Part shown: positions 34,570 through 44,079 of the stretch, piece after piece | How the letters are laid out: each line of letters begins with the position of its first letter | Position numbering within the stretch: the first letter of the stretch is position 1 | Origin: Oxalobacteraceae sp. CFBP 13730 | GTDB lineage: Bacteria > Pseudomonadota > Gammaproteobacteria > Burkholderiales > Burkholderiaceae_D | Assembly: GCA_014841835.1 (NCBI GenBank) | Contig: JACYUQ010000003.1 | Span: 868,001-932,000 of the forward strand | Direction: 5' to 3' | DNA: 64,000 nucleotides | Position numbers and translations under genes: made by a program | The notes under the pieces: model-generated | Databases searched by the model: none | Seen by the model: only the letters and a program-made list of their open reading frames with translations | What the model was told of the DNA's origin: nothing

Positions 34570-35993
34570 GGCAGCGCCACGCTGCCCAGCAGCAGCGCCA
34601 CCCCGAACGCGGCCCCGGCCAACAGGCTGGCCGGGTCCTTGACGGCGAACACCAGCGGGTCGTCGTGCATTTCGCCGCGGTGCGCTTTCATCCAGATCCA
34701 GCTGACCCAGAACAGCATCACCGGCACCGCGCCCCACACCGCTTCCGGCGTGACGTACAACTGGCGCACCACGTCGCTGTTCAGGTACAGCGCCAGCACC
34801 ACCGCCGAGGCGTAACCGGAGGTGACGCCAAGCATCTGCACCAGCGGCGCGTCGGTGGTGAAATAACCGCGGCCATGGACCTTGGTCTTACCGGTTTGCA
34901 TCTGCACCTGCAACTCCGCGTAGCGCTTGACGAAGGCCAGCGACAGGAACAGGAACACCGAAAATGCCAGCAGCCAGAACGACAGCAGGTGATCGGCGGC
35001 AGCAGCGCCGGCGATGATACGCAGCGTGTACAGCACCGCCAGCGTCAGACAATCAACCAGAATCAGCCGCTTCAGACCGAACGAGTACGCACAGGTGAGC
35101 ACAAAATACACGATCAGACAGGCAAGGAAAGGGCCGCCGACCAAGGATGCAAGGCCAAGGCTGGCCAACAACAGGAACGGCGCCAATGCCACTCCCATCC
35201 AGACCGGCACCACACCCGAGGCGAACGGGCGTTTGCACTTGCGCGGATGCTGGCGGTCGCTTTCAAGGTCAAGCAGGTCGTTGGCGATATACACGGTCGA
35301 GGCACACAGACTGAACGCGACGAACGCCAGCAGCAACGCCAGCCAGGCGTCCAGATCGCCCAGCATGTGGCCAGCCAGCAGCGGCACGAACAGCAGCAGA
35401 TTTTTCATCCACTGGTGCACCCGTAGCACTTTGGTCCATGCACGCAGGCCTCGTGGTGGCGCCGGCATGACGTGCTCGACTTCGCAGTGCATAGCGGCGG
35501 CGGCGGCCAGCGCTGGCGTGCCATTGACCACGATGGCGCGGCGCGCGCCGGGCCACACGGCCAGGTCGGCGCGCGAGTTGCCGGCGTAATCGAAACCTCC
35601 GTGGCCAAAGCGCGCCAACAGCGCCGCGTGCTTATGGCGGCCGGCGAGGTTAACGGCACCGTCGCTGGCCATGACCTCGTCGAACAGGCCGAGGTGCTCG
35701 GCGATCGGCGTGGCGATCGACAGGTCCGAGGCGGTACACAGGATCAGCGTGCGGCCGGATACCTTTTGCTGGCGCAGCCAGGCAATCAGCGGCAGATTGT
35801 AAGGCAGCGTGGTGGCGTCAAAAGCGCTGCCCGCAGCCAGGCGACGCTTCAGCACGGCCTTGCCGGCAGCCAGCCAGAACGGCAGCCGCAGCGCGTCCAG
35901 CGGACGGTCGCGCAAGGCGCGCAACGCCGATTCATGCAGCATATCCGTATGGATCAAGGTGCCGTCGAGGTCAACAATCAGTGGATACGGCAA
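34563..35993 (-). CDS. HAD-UbiA fusion: polyprenyl-phosphate phosphoribosyltransferase with phosphatase domain
   Basis: A 476-residue two-domain protein. Residues 1-180 are a HAD phosphatase-like domain with DLDGTL at 8-13 and LCTASD near 85. Residues ~190-476 are a UbiA membrane transferase with about eight helices and the first aspartate motif NDLLDLESDRQHP at 238-250, closely like mycobacterial DPPR synthase Rv3806c. That enzyme moves phosphoribose from PRPP to decaprenyl phosphate. A 5-phosphate must then be removed, which the HAD part could do. The start is TTG at 35991-35993: no ATG lies before the HAD motif, and GAGAG is 7 bases upstream. It is followed by the DprE1-like gene with a 7-base overlap. 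Confidence 0.85.
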   Translation of the reverse strand: MPYPLIVDLDGTLIHTDMLHESALRALRDRPLDALRLPFWLAAGKAVLKRRLAAGSAFDATTLPYNLPLIAWLRQQKVSGRTLILCTASDLSIATPIAEHLGLFDEVMASDGAVNLAGRHKHAALLARFGHGGFDYAGNSRADLAVWPGARRAIVVNGTPALAAAAAMHCEVEHVMPAPPRGLRAWTKVLRVHQWMKNLLLFVPLLAGHMLGDLDAWLALLLAFVAFSLCASTVYIANDLLDLESDRQHPRKCKRPFASGVVPVWMGVALAPFLLLASLGLASLVGGPFLACLIVYFVLTCAYSFGLKRLILVDCLTLAVLYTLRIIAGAAAADHLLSFWLLAFSVFLFLSLAFVKRYAELQVQMQTGKTKVHGRGYFTTDAPLVQMLGVTSGYASAVVLALYLNSDVVRQLYVTPEAVWGAVPVMLFWVSWIWMKAHRGEMHDDPLVFAVKDPASLLAGAAFGVALLLGSVALPW

Positions 35994-36080
35994 AAATTTC
36001 TCTCAATCACAATGTTGCAATATGACAGTATGCCGCACGCGCGGGCCGGTCGGCAAGGCACGCCGGACCGCCCGCCCCGC

Positions 36081-38939
36081 TCACAACGACGCCACCCGTG
36101 GCGGCCATGCCAGCGAATAATCCTCGTGCACCAGCGTCAGATTGGGATTGTAGGCCGGGTCGGTGCGCAATTGCTCGCCCCAGCGCGCCTCGACAAAAGC
36201 GATCTCGCGGCCGAAGCGGGCGATCTTTTCGGGACTGTCCTCCTCGCCGCGCGAGGCCGACTCATGGTGAATCATTTCCGCGTATGGGGTCCAGACATTG
36301 CGGTAACCGGCCTCGCGCACGCGCAGGCAAAAATCGACGTCGTTGAAAGCGATCACCAACGCCTCGTCGAGGCCGCCCACCTGTTCGAACACGTCGCGCC
36401 GCAGCAACAGGCAGGCGGCCGTCACGGCGCTGTAGGATTGGTGCAACAGGGCGCGTCCGAAATAGCCGTTCTGCCCGCGCGGCAGGTATTTATGGGCGTG
36501 CCCGGCGATGCCGCCGATGCCCAGCACCACGCCACCATGCTGCAACCGCCCGTCCGGATACCACAGGCGCGCGCCGACACAACCGGTGTCCGGGCGCGCC
36601 GCGAACGACACCATTTCCTCGAGCCAGTCCGGCGTCAGGATCTCGATGTCGTTGTTCATCAGGCACAGATACTGCCCACGCGCGACCCGCGCGGCGTGGT
36701 TGTTGAGCGCCGAAAAATTGAAGGCGCTGTCGTCGCGCAGAATGCGCACGCGGTCCTTCGGCAGCCGCGCGAACAGTTGCTGGGTTTTCTCCTCGACACT
36801 GCCATTGTCAACGATGATCACCTCGTAATTGCTATAGGTGCTGCGCTCTAACAGCGTGTCGAGGCACATGCCGAGCAGGTCGGCGCGGTCCCGCGTCGGA
36901 ATCAGAATGCTGACCAACGGCTGCGGCGTCGGGCAGGCAAAGCGCACCCGGTTGACCCCCGGCGCGGACGGTGCCGCCAGCACCTCGGCCTGCAGACCCA
37001 CGCGCGCCAGATGGGCTGCCACCGCTTTACGGCCAGCACGCGCGGCGTAATTTTTCTCGCCCGCTCCCAGCGCCGTACTGCCGGCGATAGCGCGCCAGTG
37101 GTACAGCACGCGCGGCACATGCACTACCTGTTGGGGCGCCAATTGCTCGATCACGCGCAACGCCAGGTCATAATCCTGGGCACCCTCGTAGCCGAGTTGG
37201 AAGCCGCCCAACTGGCGCACCAGCGCGGTACGGTACACCCCGAGGTGGCACACCATGTTTTGTGCCAGCAGCAATTCATAGTTGAGGTCGGACTTGAAAT
37301 ACGGGTCGTAGCGGCGATTGTGCTCATCCACTTTATCTTCGTCCGAATACAGCAGGCCGGCGTCGGGCTGGCCGATGATCGCTTCGGCCATCCAGAACAG
37401 CGCCTGCGCGTCGAGCAGATCGTCATGGTCAAACAGGGCGACGAAGTCGCCGCTGGCGAGCGCCAGCGCCGAATTGCTGGAGGCCGAAATATGGCCGTTC
37501 TCGGCGCGGTAAACCAGCTTGATACGCGGCTCCTCGGCGCGGTGGCGTTCCAGTAACTGGCGTACCGCCGGGTCGCTCGAGGCGTCGTCGGCGATGCACA
37601 GTTCCCAGTCCGGATACAACTGTTGGCGCACCGAATTGATCGCCTGCTCAAGGAACGCCAGCGGCGAGTTGAAGACCGGCATAATTACCGAGAACGTCGG
37701 TCGGAATGGCATGGCGTCAATGCGCCGCTGCAGCCGGGCCTGTGCCGCATCGTCCAGCGTGGCATAGCGGCTGAGCCAATCGGCATAGTCGTTGCGCGCC
37801 AGCTCGGCCGGCGCGGCCGGCGCCACCACATGGTTCAGGCCGCGGCGCAGACCGCCCATGCCGTCGCGGCGGTACACCTGCAACGCCTTCAGCGCGGTCG
37901 CTTGCACGCCGCCGCCGCGGCGGATCGCCAACGGCACCCTGGCCACCAAGCGCCGCACGCGCTGGCTCGCCGCGCTGACCAGCCGCAACGGCTTGCTCAC
38001 GCGCCAACTGGTGGAGCCGTACAGTGCGGCGATGTCGGCGTCGCGCAGCGCCAGTTCGCGGCGCAGTTGCTCCACACTGCCCTGCAACTCCTGCAACGTG
38101 CCAGTAACGGCCTGCCAGGACTCGTCGGGGGCCTGCGCCAGCGTACTCCAGGGGTTAGCCGACTGCTGCTGCGCCGGATCGAAGCGGAACGGCGCCGCGT
38201 ACGGCGGCTGGCGCCCAGCCGCATAGGCGCTGGCCGGGCCGACCGACAGCAGGCTGCCGATGCCGCCGCCGTCGGCCCGCTTGCGCACGACGCACAGCGC
38301 GTTGATGAATTCGACCGACTCCAGCTGCGCCAGGTCGGCGTCGCTGAGTGCCGCCGCGCCGGGCGCGAAAAAGCCCGTCAACAGGCTGGCGCGCGAGCGC
38401 GCCACTCCCCAGTGTTCGTGGCCGATGACATCGGCCAGGCGCTTGAAAAATGCCAGCGGTGCGTACGGCGCATACAGACCGCCGCCATGGCGCTGCTGGT
38501 AACTGCTGTCGAGGTTTTCCACCAGATACAGGCCGCCGTCGGCCAGCAACGGGAAATAAGTGGAAAACGTGCTCGCGACCACAGCGCCGGTCAGCGAGGC
38601 ATTGTCGATGATAATGTCAAACTGGACGCTGTGACGCAGCACCTCAGCCATCACCGCAGGTGCCTCGGGCGCGCCGACCACGCGGCGCACGCGCCCGTTG
38701 CCCGCTGCGTCGCCCATCGCCGGCGCCGCGACGCAGCTCAGCAATACGCTCGCCTGCGAGAAGTAACGCGCCCACAATTCGATAGCGCCGTCCGGCGTGG
38801 CGCTGATTTCCAGCAGCCGCAGCGGAGCCTCGCGATACGGCGTGAACAGGCGCTCGAACGCCGCCATGTGGGCGGACCATTTTTGCATCGCCTGGCCAGG
38901 ATGGTCGGCAAACAGTTGCAGCAATGTCGGTTTAGTCAT
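36081..38939 (-). CDS. Methyltransferase-like/GT2/GT2 three-domain glycosyltransferase
   Basis: A 952-residue cytoplasmic protein. Residues ~1-220 look like a degenerate class I methyltransferase-like domain (LRLLEISATPDGA, FDIIIDNASL, LYLVENLDSSY). A short helical linker follows (~280-310). GT2 domain one (~415-650) has IMPVFNSPL, DD at 451-452, D504-H-D506 and YSDEDKVD at 531-538. GT2 domain two (~675-930) has ILIPTRDRADLLG, IVDNGSVEE and MNNDIEIL. It is a close paralogue of the 24082-26016 protein over the last two domains. Two active GT domains suggest that it adds two sugars or a repeating pair. Donors are unknown. Confidence 0.88.
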   Translation of the reverse strand: MTKPTLLQLFADHPGQAMQKWSAHMAAFERLFTPYREAPLRLLEISATPDGAIELWARYFSQASVLLSCVAAPAMGDAAGNGRVRRVVGAPEAPAVMAEVLRHSVQFDIIIDNASLTGAVVASTFSTYFPLLADGGLYLVENLDSSYQQRHGGGLYAPYAPLAFFKRLADVIGHEHWGVARSRASLLTGFFAPGAAALSDADLAQLESVEFINALCVVRKRADGGGIGSLLSVGPASAYAAGRQPPYAAPFRFDPAQQQSANPWSTLAQAPDESWQAVTGTLQELQGSVEQLRRELALRDADIAALYGSTSWRVSKPLRLVSAASQRVRRLVARVPLAIRRGGGVQATALKALQVYRRDGMGGLRRGLNHVVAPAAPAELARNDYADWLSRYATLDDAAQARLQRRIDAMPFRPTFSVIMPVFNSPLAFLEQAINSVRQQLYPDWELCIADDASSDPAVRQLLERHRAEEPRIKLVYRAENGHISASSNSALALASGDFVALFDHDDLLDAQALFWMAEAIIGQPDAGLLYSDEDKVDEHNRRYDPYFKSDLNYELLLAQNMVCHLGVYRTALVRQLGGFQLGYEGAQDYDLALRVIEQLAPQQVVHVPRVLYHWRAIAGSTALGAGEKNYAARAGRKAVAAHLARVGLQAEVLAAPSAPGVNRVRFACPTPQPLVSILIPTRDRADLLGMCLDTLLERSTYSNYEVIIVDNGSVEEKTQQLFARLPKDRVRILRDDSAFNFSALNNHAARVARGQYLCLMNNDIEILTPDWLEEMVSFAARPDTGCVGARLWYPDGRLQHGGVVLGIGGIAGHAHKYLPRGQNGYFGRALLHQSYSAVTAACLLLRRDVFEQVGGLDEALVIAFNDVDFCLRVREAGYRNVWTPYAEMIHHESASRGEEDSPEKIARFGREIAFVEARWGEQLRTDPAYNPNLTLVHEDYSLAWPPRVASL

Positions 38940-39268
38940 GAGTCAGTCAAAAAAAAGCGGGTGGTCGGCAAAGCAATTGGGTACTCTCGGGCCGGCGCGA
39001 CGCCAGCGCGCCCCACTACAGCCCCGTAGCACCCCAGCGACGGTTAATTTAGCGCTCGCAGACGCTTCTCCACCATCCGCGCGCTCGTTCGAAGCGTGGA
39101 AACCCGGTCCAATTCGTAGCGCGAGTTGCAGCAACTTTGCGCGAGGCGCAACGCGTGTTGGAAATCTCACCAGGATCAAATTGAATTGGCGCATGCCGAA
39201 GCCAGAAAGACACAGGTGTCTCTACAAGGCTCCGACGGTGCGCCATGTGACGAGTCGGGGTCGTTCAG
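38940..39268. other. Intergenic region, no gene seen
   Basis: Of the 329 bases between two minus-strand genes, no frame has gene-like composition. A short stem (AGACA...TGTCT, 39208-39221) near the 3' side of the GtrB-like gene could be a weak terminator. AT content rises toward 39250. Confidence 0.4.
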
Positions 39269-40234
39269 TTATTTATAATTCAGTTTGGCCAAGCGGTGGA
39301 TAGGCCGAGTCGGAACGGATGCGATATCGTAGGAAAAAAATGCCAGGATCAGCTGCAGTCCCATTAGCACCGGTAATGCTGCCAACATCACCGTGCCGGC
39401 GGGTGTAACGGCGGAATCTTGTGCCGAACTTATCCAGTGAGCCAATCCGAACCCGCCACCGGCCAGCAGCAACAGCAGTCCGAGCGGAAGTTCGATTGAG
39501 GCCAATGCCATATCGCGCAAATAATAGTTATAAAACACACGTTTGCCAAAATTGCGCAGGTGCTTCACCAAGAACTCACCGAGGATTTTCGAAATCTTCA
39601 AATTGCTGACTTCATCGCCGTAGCTGGCATCCATGGGAATATCCTGCACCACAGCAAAATTGGTATTCAAACGGAATAGCATATCGGTTTCGAAAAAGTA
39701 ACGGGTACTAATCTTGTCGAATGGCAGTTGTCGGGCCACACTCACATGTATCGCAGTATATCCATTGGTAGGGTCGAACAAATTCCAATAACCAGACGAT
39801 ACTTTTGTCATTAGTGAAAGTATCGCATTGCCCACGAGTCGAATTTTCGGCATCGCACGAATTTCATCAAGATTGAAAAAGCGATTGCCTTTAGTATAGT
39901 CAGCCTCACCTGCCAGAATGGGCTCGATGAAGCGCGGGATCAAGGCTGGATCCATTTGTCCGTCACCATCGACCTTGACGATAATCGACAGGCCCTCGGC
40001 GATAGCGGCACGGTAGCCGGTCATGACGGCCCCACCCACGCCTTGGTTGACAGCGTGCCGTAGTACCTTGACGCGGCCGTCACGGCAATTGGCCTCCACG
40101 AAATCGCCAGAACCGTCCGGACATTGGTCATCCACTACATAGATACGGGCCACCTCCGGACCGATCGCATCAATCACGCCAATTATATGGCGCGTGACAC
40201 GATAGCTCGGAATGACAACAGCGATAGTATTCAT
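39269..40234 (-). CDS. GtrB/DPM1-like polyprenyl-phosphate glycosyltransferase
   Basis: A 321-residue GT2 enzyme that would load a sugar from a nucleotide donor onto polyprenyl phosphate at the cytoplasmic face. Motifs are VVIPSYRVT, IYVVDDQCPDGSG, NQGVGGAVMTGY, and the metal site VKVDGDGQMDP. DPTNGYTAIH and RYFFETDML are the usual acceptor-side motifs. Two C-terminal membrane helices follow (~240-305), as in GtrB and ArnC. The ATG at 40234 has AGGA 7 bases upstream; a longer reading is not supported. GC content is lower than in neighbouring genes. With a GtrA protein and the GT-C gene upstream it could make a Gtr-type three-part system. Confidence 0.88.
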   Translation of the reverse strand: MNTIAVVIPSYRVTRHIIGVIDAIGPEVARIYVVDDQCPDGSGDFVEANCRDGRVKVLRHAVNQGVGGAVMTGYRAAIAEGLSIIVKVDGDGQMDPALIPRFIEPILAGEADYTKGNRFFNLDEIRAMPKIRLVGNAILSLMTKVSSGYWNLFDPTNGYTAIHVSVARQLPFDKISTRYFFETDMLFRLNTNFAVVQDIPMDASYGDEVSNLKISKILGEFLVKHLRNFGKRVFYNYYLRDMALASIELPLGLLLLLAGGGFGLAHWISSAQDSAVTPAGTVMLAALPVLMGLQLILAFFSYDIASVPTRPIHRLAKLNYK

Positions 40235-40439
40235 TAAAGATCCTGTATTCAACGGCAAAATACGCACAACGGCGACGTGCTCATGGCGCGCTGTTGGTGC
40301 CACCAGCCTCGCCAGCAGGCGTTACAACAATAGGATAGGAAATCGCGACGCAGCTTAAAAAAGGCCGGGCGATACAACTGGAGTGCGCTTGAAACCGTCG
40401 CGATACCAAGGCCGTTGCCACCGCAGCATACGGGGCCGG

Positions 40440-42968
40440 TCAGTACAGTTCCACTTGCAGTCTCCTCACCACTACCGGTCCGCCCGCTTGGCGTGTGATG
40501 TACATGAGGCCTTTGGTTGCGCCGGGCGGAATCGGGAACGCCTCGACAAACTTCTCGCCCTTATCGAAACAAGGCACGACGTGGTAATAAGGCGCGCCCT
40601 TGTCCCAGTTGATTTGCGCCACGAAATTGCCACGCTCACTCGAGCAATCAAGTTGCACCGAATAACGGATCGCACGCGCACCATCGACTTCGAACTCATG
40701 CACCATCCTCGGTGCCTCGCCAGCCGCTATGCCTGGCGCACTAACGTCAGAACGCGTCGGGTCGATGAGCGAAAAATCGCTGATATCGACGGCCGGGCGA
40801 TACACCAAGGGCTTGGGTTGTAATCGGTACATCACGATATTTCCAACCTGCATTTCAGGTACACCGAACTGGCTCAAGTAGTCGCGCAGCAGATTGCGGT
40901 AACCGTAGAAAGGACTGCGGTCATCTGGGACCTGGGTGTACTCCCAATACACATATGAAATGTTATTACGTACAAGAAAGGCACTCAATTCAGCCGCATT
41001 TTTCAGCTGCATCGATTCGAGTTCACGCCATTGCGCATACCAATTCAGATAGGCTGGCAAAGCGGCCAATGTCGCCCCATAAGGACGTGCTGGCTCATAC
41101 AATACCACCGCCCCGGGCGCGGTTGCGTTAAGCTGCTGATTCAAAAATTGCTCGGGCACGAGTTGCTTGACCAACTCAACCCGGCCCGCCTCAGTATAGA
41201 GTGTACGAAGGGGAGTAGAAAAGAACCAGAGCACACCGGGAACGAAAAACAGGTTTGCGCCGCAGAACAACAGCAACGAAGTTCCCGCTGCCATGCGCGC
41301 CACCGGCGTACCTGGCAGCGCGGAGCGCTCACTCAACACGGCGCCGATAAGCACTGCCGCCAGCGGCATAACCGGGTAGAGGTAACGCAGATACTGCAAC
41401 GTGAAAAACATCACGAAGCCGAACCCCAGTAGAGGCACCAGCATCAGAGAGGCGCGGGCACGGTGCCGTACGCCCAATAACATTAGCAAGGCCAGCGGCA
41501 ACAAAAGCAGATATTGAAAGCCGCCGACGTAATTGGCCGACTCTTGATGCAGATTGGTTTGGAAGAATAATTCCCAGTAGGCACGCAGCGACGCACCCTT
41601 ACTGTACGTCGGATCGATGAAATTCACGGGACTAAATGCCGGCGATTTAAAAATGCCGTTATATAGTGGCAGTACAGGATTACCAGTCGTGTACCACGCA
41701 TAGGCATACGACTGGAACGCTACAACGCTGCCAAGCGCCACCACCAGGAGCAGGCCCGGCCACGGCAATGGTGATCTGGCCGATGCCGCACCGCGCTGGC
41801 GCCAAGGGAAACGGCAAATCCACACGGCCAGCACAGCCATTCCCATCAGAGCACCAGTCACTTTGATTCCGCAGCACAACGCAGCCATCATGATAAGCGC
41901 CGCAGTGGCCGGGCGAGTCAGAGAACTGGAACGCCGCAGCGCAAGCAGAACACCACTGGTGGCCATCACGCTTAGCATGAGTTCAGTCTGCTGGCCCGCC
42001 ATCAGTAGGGCTGTCAAAGGCGTGGTCACGAACAACACCAGCAACAAGAGGCGCTGGGCGCGCGAGCGCAGGATAAGCCGCGCCAACTGCCACATGCTAT
42101 AAAGCAGCAGCGCCAGCAGGGCGAGATTGAAGGCACCACGCGCGTTGGCGCCGGCCAGCAGCGACGGGACCGCCACCAGCAGATCGACCACGAATGGTGC
42201 TACTGCCCAGACTTGCGAGCGCGTGTCAAAATCGTACACATGGTTGTGCGCCAGCGTGGTCCAGATACGCAGGTGCAAGGCGTTGTCATCGTAGCTCAGG
42301 GTCGGATAAAACGCGTAACGCGCCATGTACGCGATCACGCACAACGCGCCGGCCAGCTTCCAATAGCCGATGCGACGCAACCGGTGCGACAGGTCGTGGC
42401 CGGCTTGCTCAAGTCGCGCCTGCAGGTTTGGGCCCGGCACCGCATCCAGCAGGCGCAGTCCGGCCACCAGCGGCGCCGCCAGCAAGGCAGCGTAGACCAG
42501 CGGATAATTGACCGGATAGTGAATCAATAACGCGAACAACGCCGAATACGCGCCGGCGCCGATCAGCAGCGACTCCACCAACAGCGGCTGGCGCCGCTGT
42601 TCCCGGTAGGCAGCGTACAGCAGCAGCCGACCCAACGCATACATGGCGCTGATAAAGGCGACCACTGCAGTAGCCTGCGCGACGCCGACACCGATGCCCA
42701 GGTACAACAGCGTCAGGCCGACCAGCAGCGCAGCGCGATGCGTTCTAAAAAACGCCAAGCCCAGTGTGACAAGGGCAAAGGAGCCGCCCCATATGTAAAG
42801 ATCCTTCCACAAGCCGGCATTCCAGTACAACAAATCCGGCCGCCAGTTGCCTATGCTGACAGGAATCACGATGAAAGCGCCCAGCAACAGGAGGGCGCGG
42901 CCAATTTCCAAGTATTTTTTCAAGATAATCTGCTTCTTCACGCTAGTGACTGGGTCAGATGCCGTCAC
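40440..42968 (-). CDS. Large GT-C-like membrane glycosyltransferase candidate
   Basis: An 842-residue protein with about twelve membrane helices, a first periplasmic loop carrying an Asp-Asp motif (TLSYDDNALHLRIW near residue 226), and a soluble C-terminal third (~610-842) ending in a beta-rich module. The Asp pair fits GT39/GT83-type enzymes that use polyprenyl-phosphate sugars. The start is a GTG at 42966-42968 overlapping the stop of the upstream acyltransferase by 14 bases. The downstream neighbour is a GtrB-like gene that could supply its donor. Sugar and acceptor are unknown. Confidence 0.75.
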   Translation of the reverse strand: MTASDPVTSVKKQIILKKYLEIGRALLLLGAFIVIPVSIGNWRPDLLYWNAGLWKDLYIWGGSFALVTLGLAFFRTHRAALLVGLTLLYLGIGVGVAQATAVVAFISAMYALGRLLLYAAYREQRRQPLLVESLLIGAGAYSALFALLIHYPVNYPLVYAALLAAPLVAGLRLLDAVPGPNLQARLEQAGHDLSHRLRRIGYWKLAGALCVIAYMARYAFYPTLSYDDNALHLRIWTTLAHNHVYDFDTRSQVWAVAPFVVDLLVAVPSLLAGANARGAFNLALLALLLYSMWQLARLILRSRAQRLLLLVLFVTTPLTALLMAGQQTELMLSVMATSGVLLALRRSSSLTRPATAALIMMAALCCGIKVTGALMGMAVLAVWICRFPWRQRGAASARSPLPWPGLLLVVALGSVVAFQSYAYAWYTTGNPVLPLYNGIFKSPAFSPVNFIDPTYSKGASLRAYWELFFQTNLHQESANYVGGFQYLLLLPLALLMLLGVRHRARASLMLVPLLGFGFVMFFTLQYLRYLYPVMPLAAVLIGAVLSERSALPGTPVARMAAGTSLLLFCGANLFFVPGVLWFFSTPLRTLYTEAGRVELVKQLVPEQFLNQQLNATAPGAVVLYEPARPYGATLAALPAYLNWYAQWRELESMQLKNAAELSAFLVRNNISYVYWEYTQVPDDRSPFYGYRNLLRDYLSQFGVPEMQVGNIVMYRLQPKPLVYRPAVDISDFSLIDPTRSDVSAPGIAAGEAPRMVHEFEVDGARAIRYSVQLDCSSERGNFVAQINWDKGAPYYHVVPCFDKGEKFVEAFPIPPGATKGLMYITRQAGGPVVVRRLQVELY

Positions 42969-43983
42969 GGCAAGGTGCGGGCTTCAACACCGGCGCCGCA
43001 GCGCCTGTAGCGGTGCGCAGGTCGCGACGCTTTTTCAGTTGCTGCAGCGGTCGGTCGACGCACACCAGTACCAGATAGCAGACAACCATGGTCAGCACGA
43101 ATGCGGCAGCGAAGAAGCCGAAGCTACGGTCGCTTCCCATCAGTGGCAGCAGCAGCACCGCCACGGTCGTGTGGAACAAATACAGCGGATACGACAGGTC
43201 GCCCAGCCAGGCATCGAGTCGGGCGGTGCGGCAGTCGGCCAGCGACAGTACCACCCAAGCGGACAGCAGCGCCGACACGTACAAGCCGTACATCCAAGGC
43301 CAGTGCGGGTCGAACAACCACAGCAGGCCGTGCAGCAACCACACGACGACGCTGGCCGGGGTCTTCAGAAATGCCAACTGGGTGCGGTAATGGGCGACCA
43401 GCGAACCCAGCGCGAACGGCGCAATGCACGTCAGAAAGGTCGAATAGCGTACACCGAACGACTCGATCTGGATGCCATGCTTCCAGTTCAGCAGCAGACT
43501 CAGGATCAGTCCCAGCCAGGCTGCACCGCGGCCAAAGGCCAGCAACGGCATCAAGACATAGACCCCGACCTCCACCGCCAGCGCGCCCGATACCGGCACC
43601 AGCAGCGGTCCGCCGTCGGTCAGCGGCAGTAGGGTAATGTTTTTTACCCAATCCAACAGCGAAGTCGGCATGACGAACTGGCCATTCAGCGAGGCCGGGT
43701 TGGCACCGAAATGCGGCATACCGCGCAACACCAGCCATCCGCACACTGCGGCCACCGCGTACGCGGGAAAGATGCGCAGAATGCGGTTGTACGCGAAGTC
43801 CTGTAGGCCAGCCTTGCTGGGGCCGTATTTTTCGGCCAGTACGTAGGTCATCAGGTAGCCACTGAGGACGAAAAAGCCCCATACAGCATACGCCGCCGGG
43901 CCATCCAGCATACCGGCCCATAAGTGCGAGATCACTACCAGAAACGCAAGGAAAAACCGCCACGTACCAAAACCTATTTTCAT
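42955..43983 (-). CDS. Acyltransferase-3 family membrane protein (glycan O-acetylase-like)
   Basis: A 342-residue OafA-type acyltransferase with about ten helices. The family's first-helix pattern TWRFFLAFLVVISHLW with its catalytic His is present. WGFFVLSGYLMTYVL and the YNRILRIFPAYAVA segment (R-x-x-R-I-x-P) are characteristic. It probably O-acetylates a sugar of the exported glycan, using a cytoplasmic acyl donor. AGGAAC precedes the ATG at 43983. It overlaps the downstream GT-C gene by 14 bases, so the two are translated together. Confidence 0.9.
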   Translation of the reverse strand: MKIGFGTWRFFLAFLVVISHLWAGMLDGPAAYAVWGFFVLSGYLMTYVLAEKYGPSKAGLQDFAYNRILRIFPAYAVAAVCGWLVLRGMPHFGANPASLNGQFVMPTSLLDWVKNITLLPLTDGGPLLVPVSGALAVEVGVYVLMPLLAFGRGAAWLGLILSLLLNWKHGIQIESFGVRYSTFLTCIAPFALGSLVAHYRTQLAFLKTPASVVVWLLHGLLWLFDPHWPWMYGLYVSALLSAWVVLSLADCRTARLDAWLGDLSYPLYLFHTTVAVLLLPLMGSDRSFGFFAAAFVLTMVVCYLVLVCVDRPLQQLKKRRDLRTATGAAAPVLKPAPCRDGI

Positions 43984-44061
43984 GCCTGTTCCTACTTTAG
44001 GGAGAGCATCATCGTCGCATGCCCAAGCTCGCGGAAGCCGGCATGTGCTGTAAATTATTGC

Positions 44062-44079
44062 GTGCCTGCACTCAGGCGT
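44062..44079 (-). terminator. Possible terminator at the end of rmd
   Basis: GCCTG (44064-44068) pairs with CAGGC (44073-44077), overlapping the rmd stop. The minus-strand sequence then reads CAATAATTT, a weak T/A tail. Modest evidence only. Confidence 0.35.

Noticed and set aside
34570..34737. N-terminal extension of the DprE1-like protein
   Set aside because: Gly/Arg/Ala-rich sequence created by overlap with the UbiA gene; the GTG at 34569 fits the family length and the tight gene overlap.
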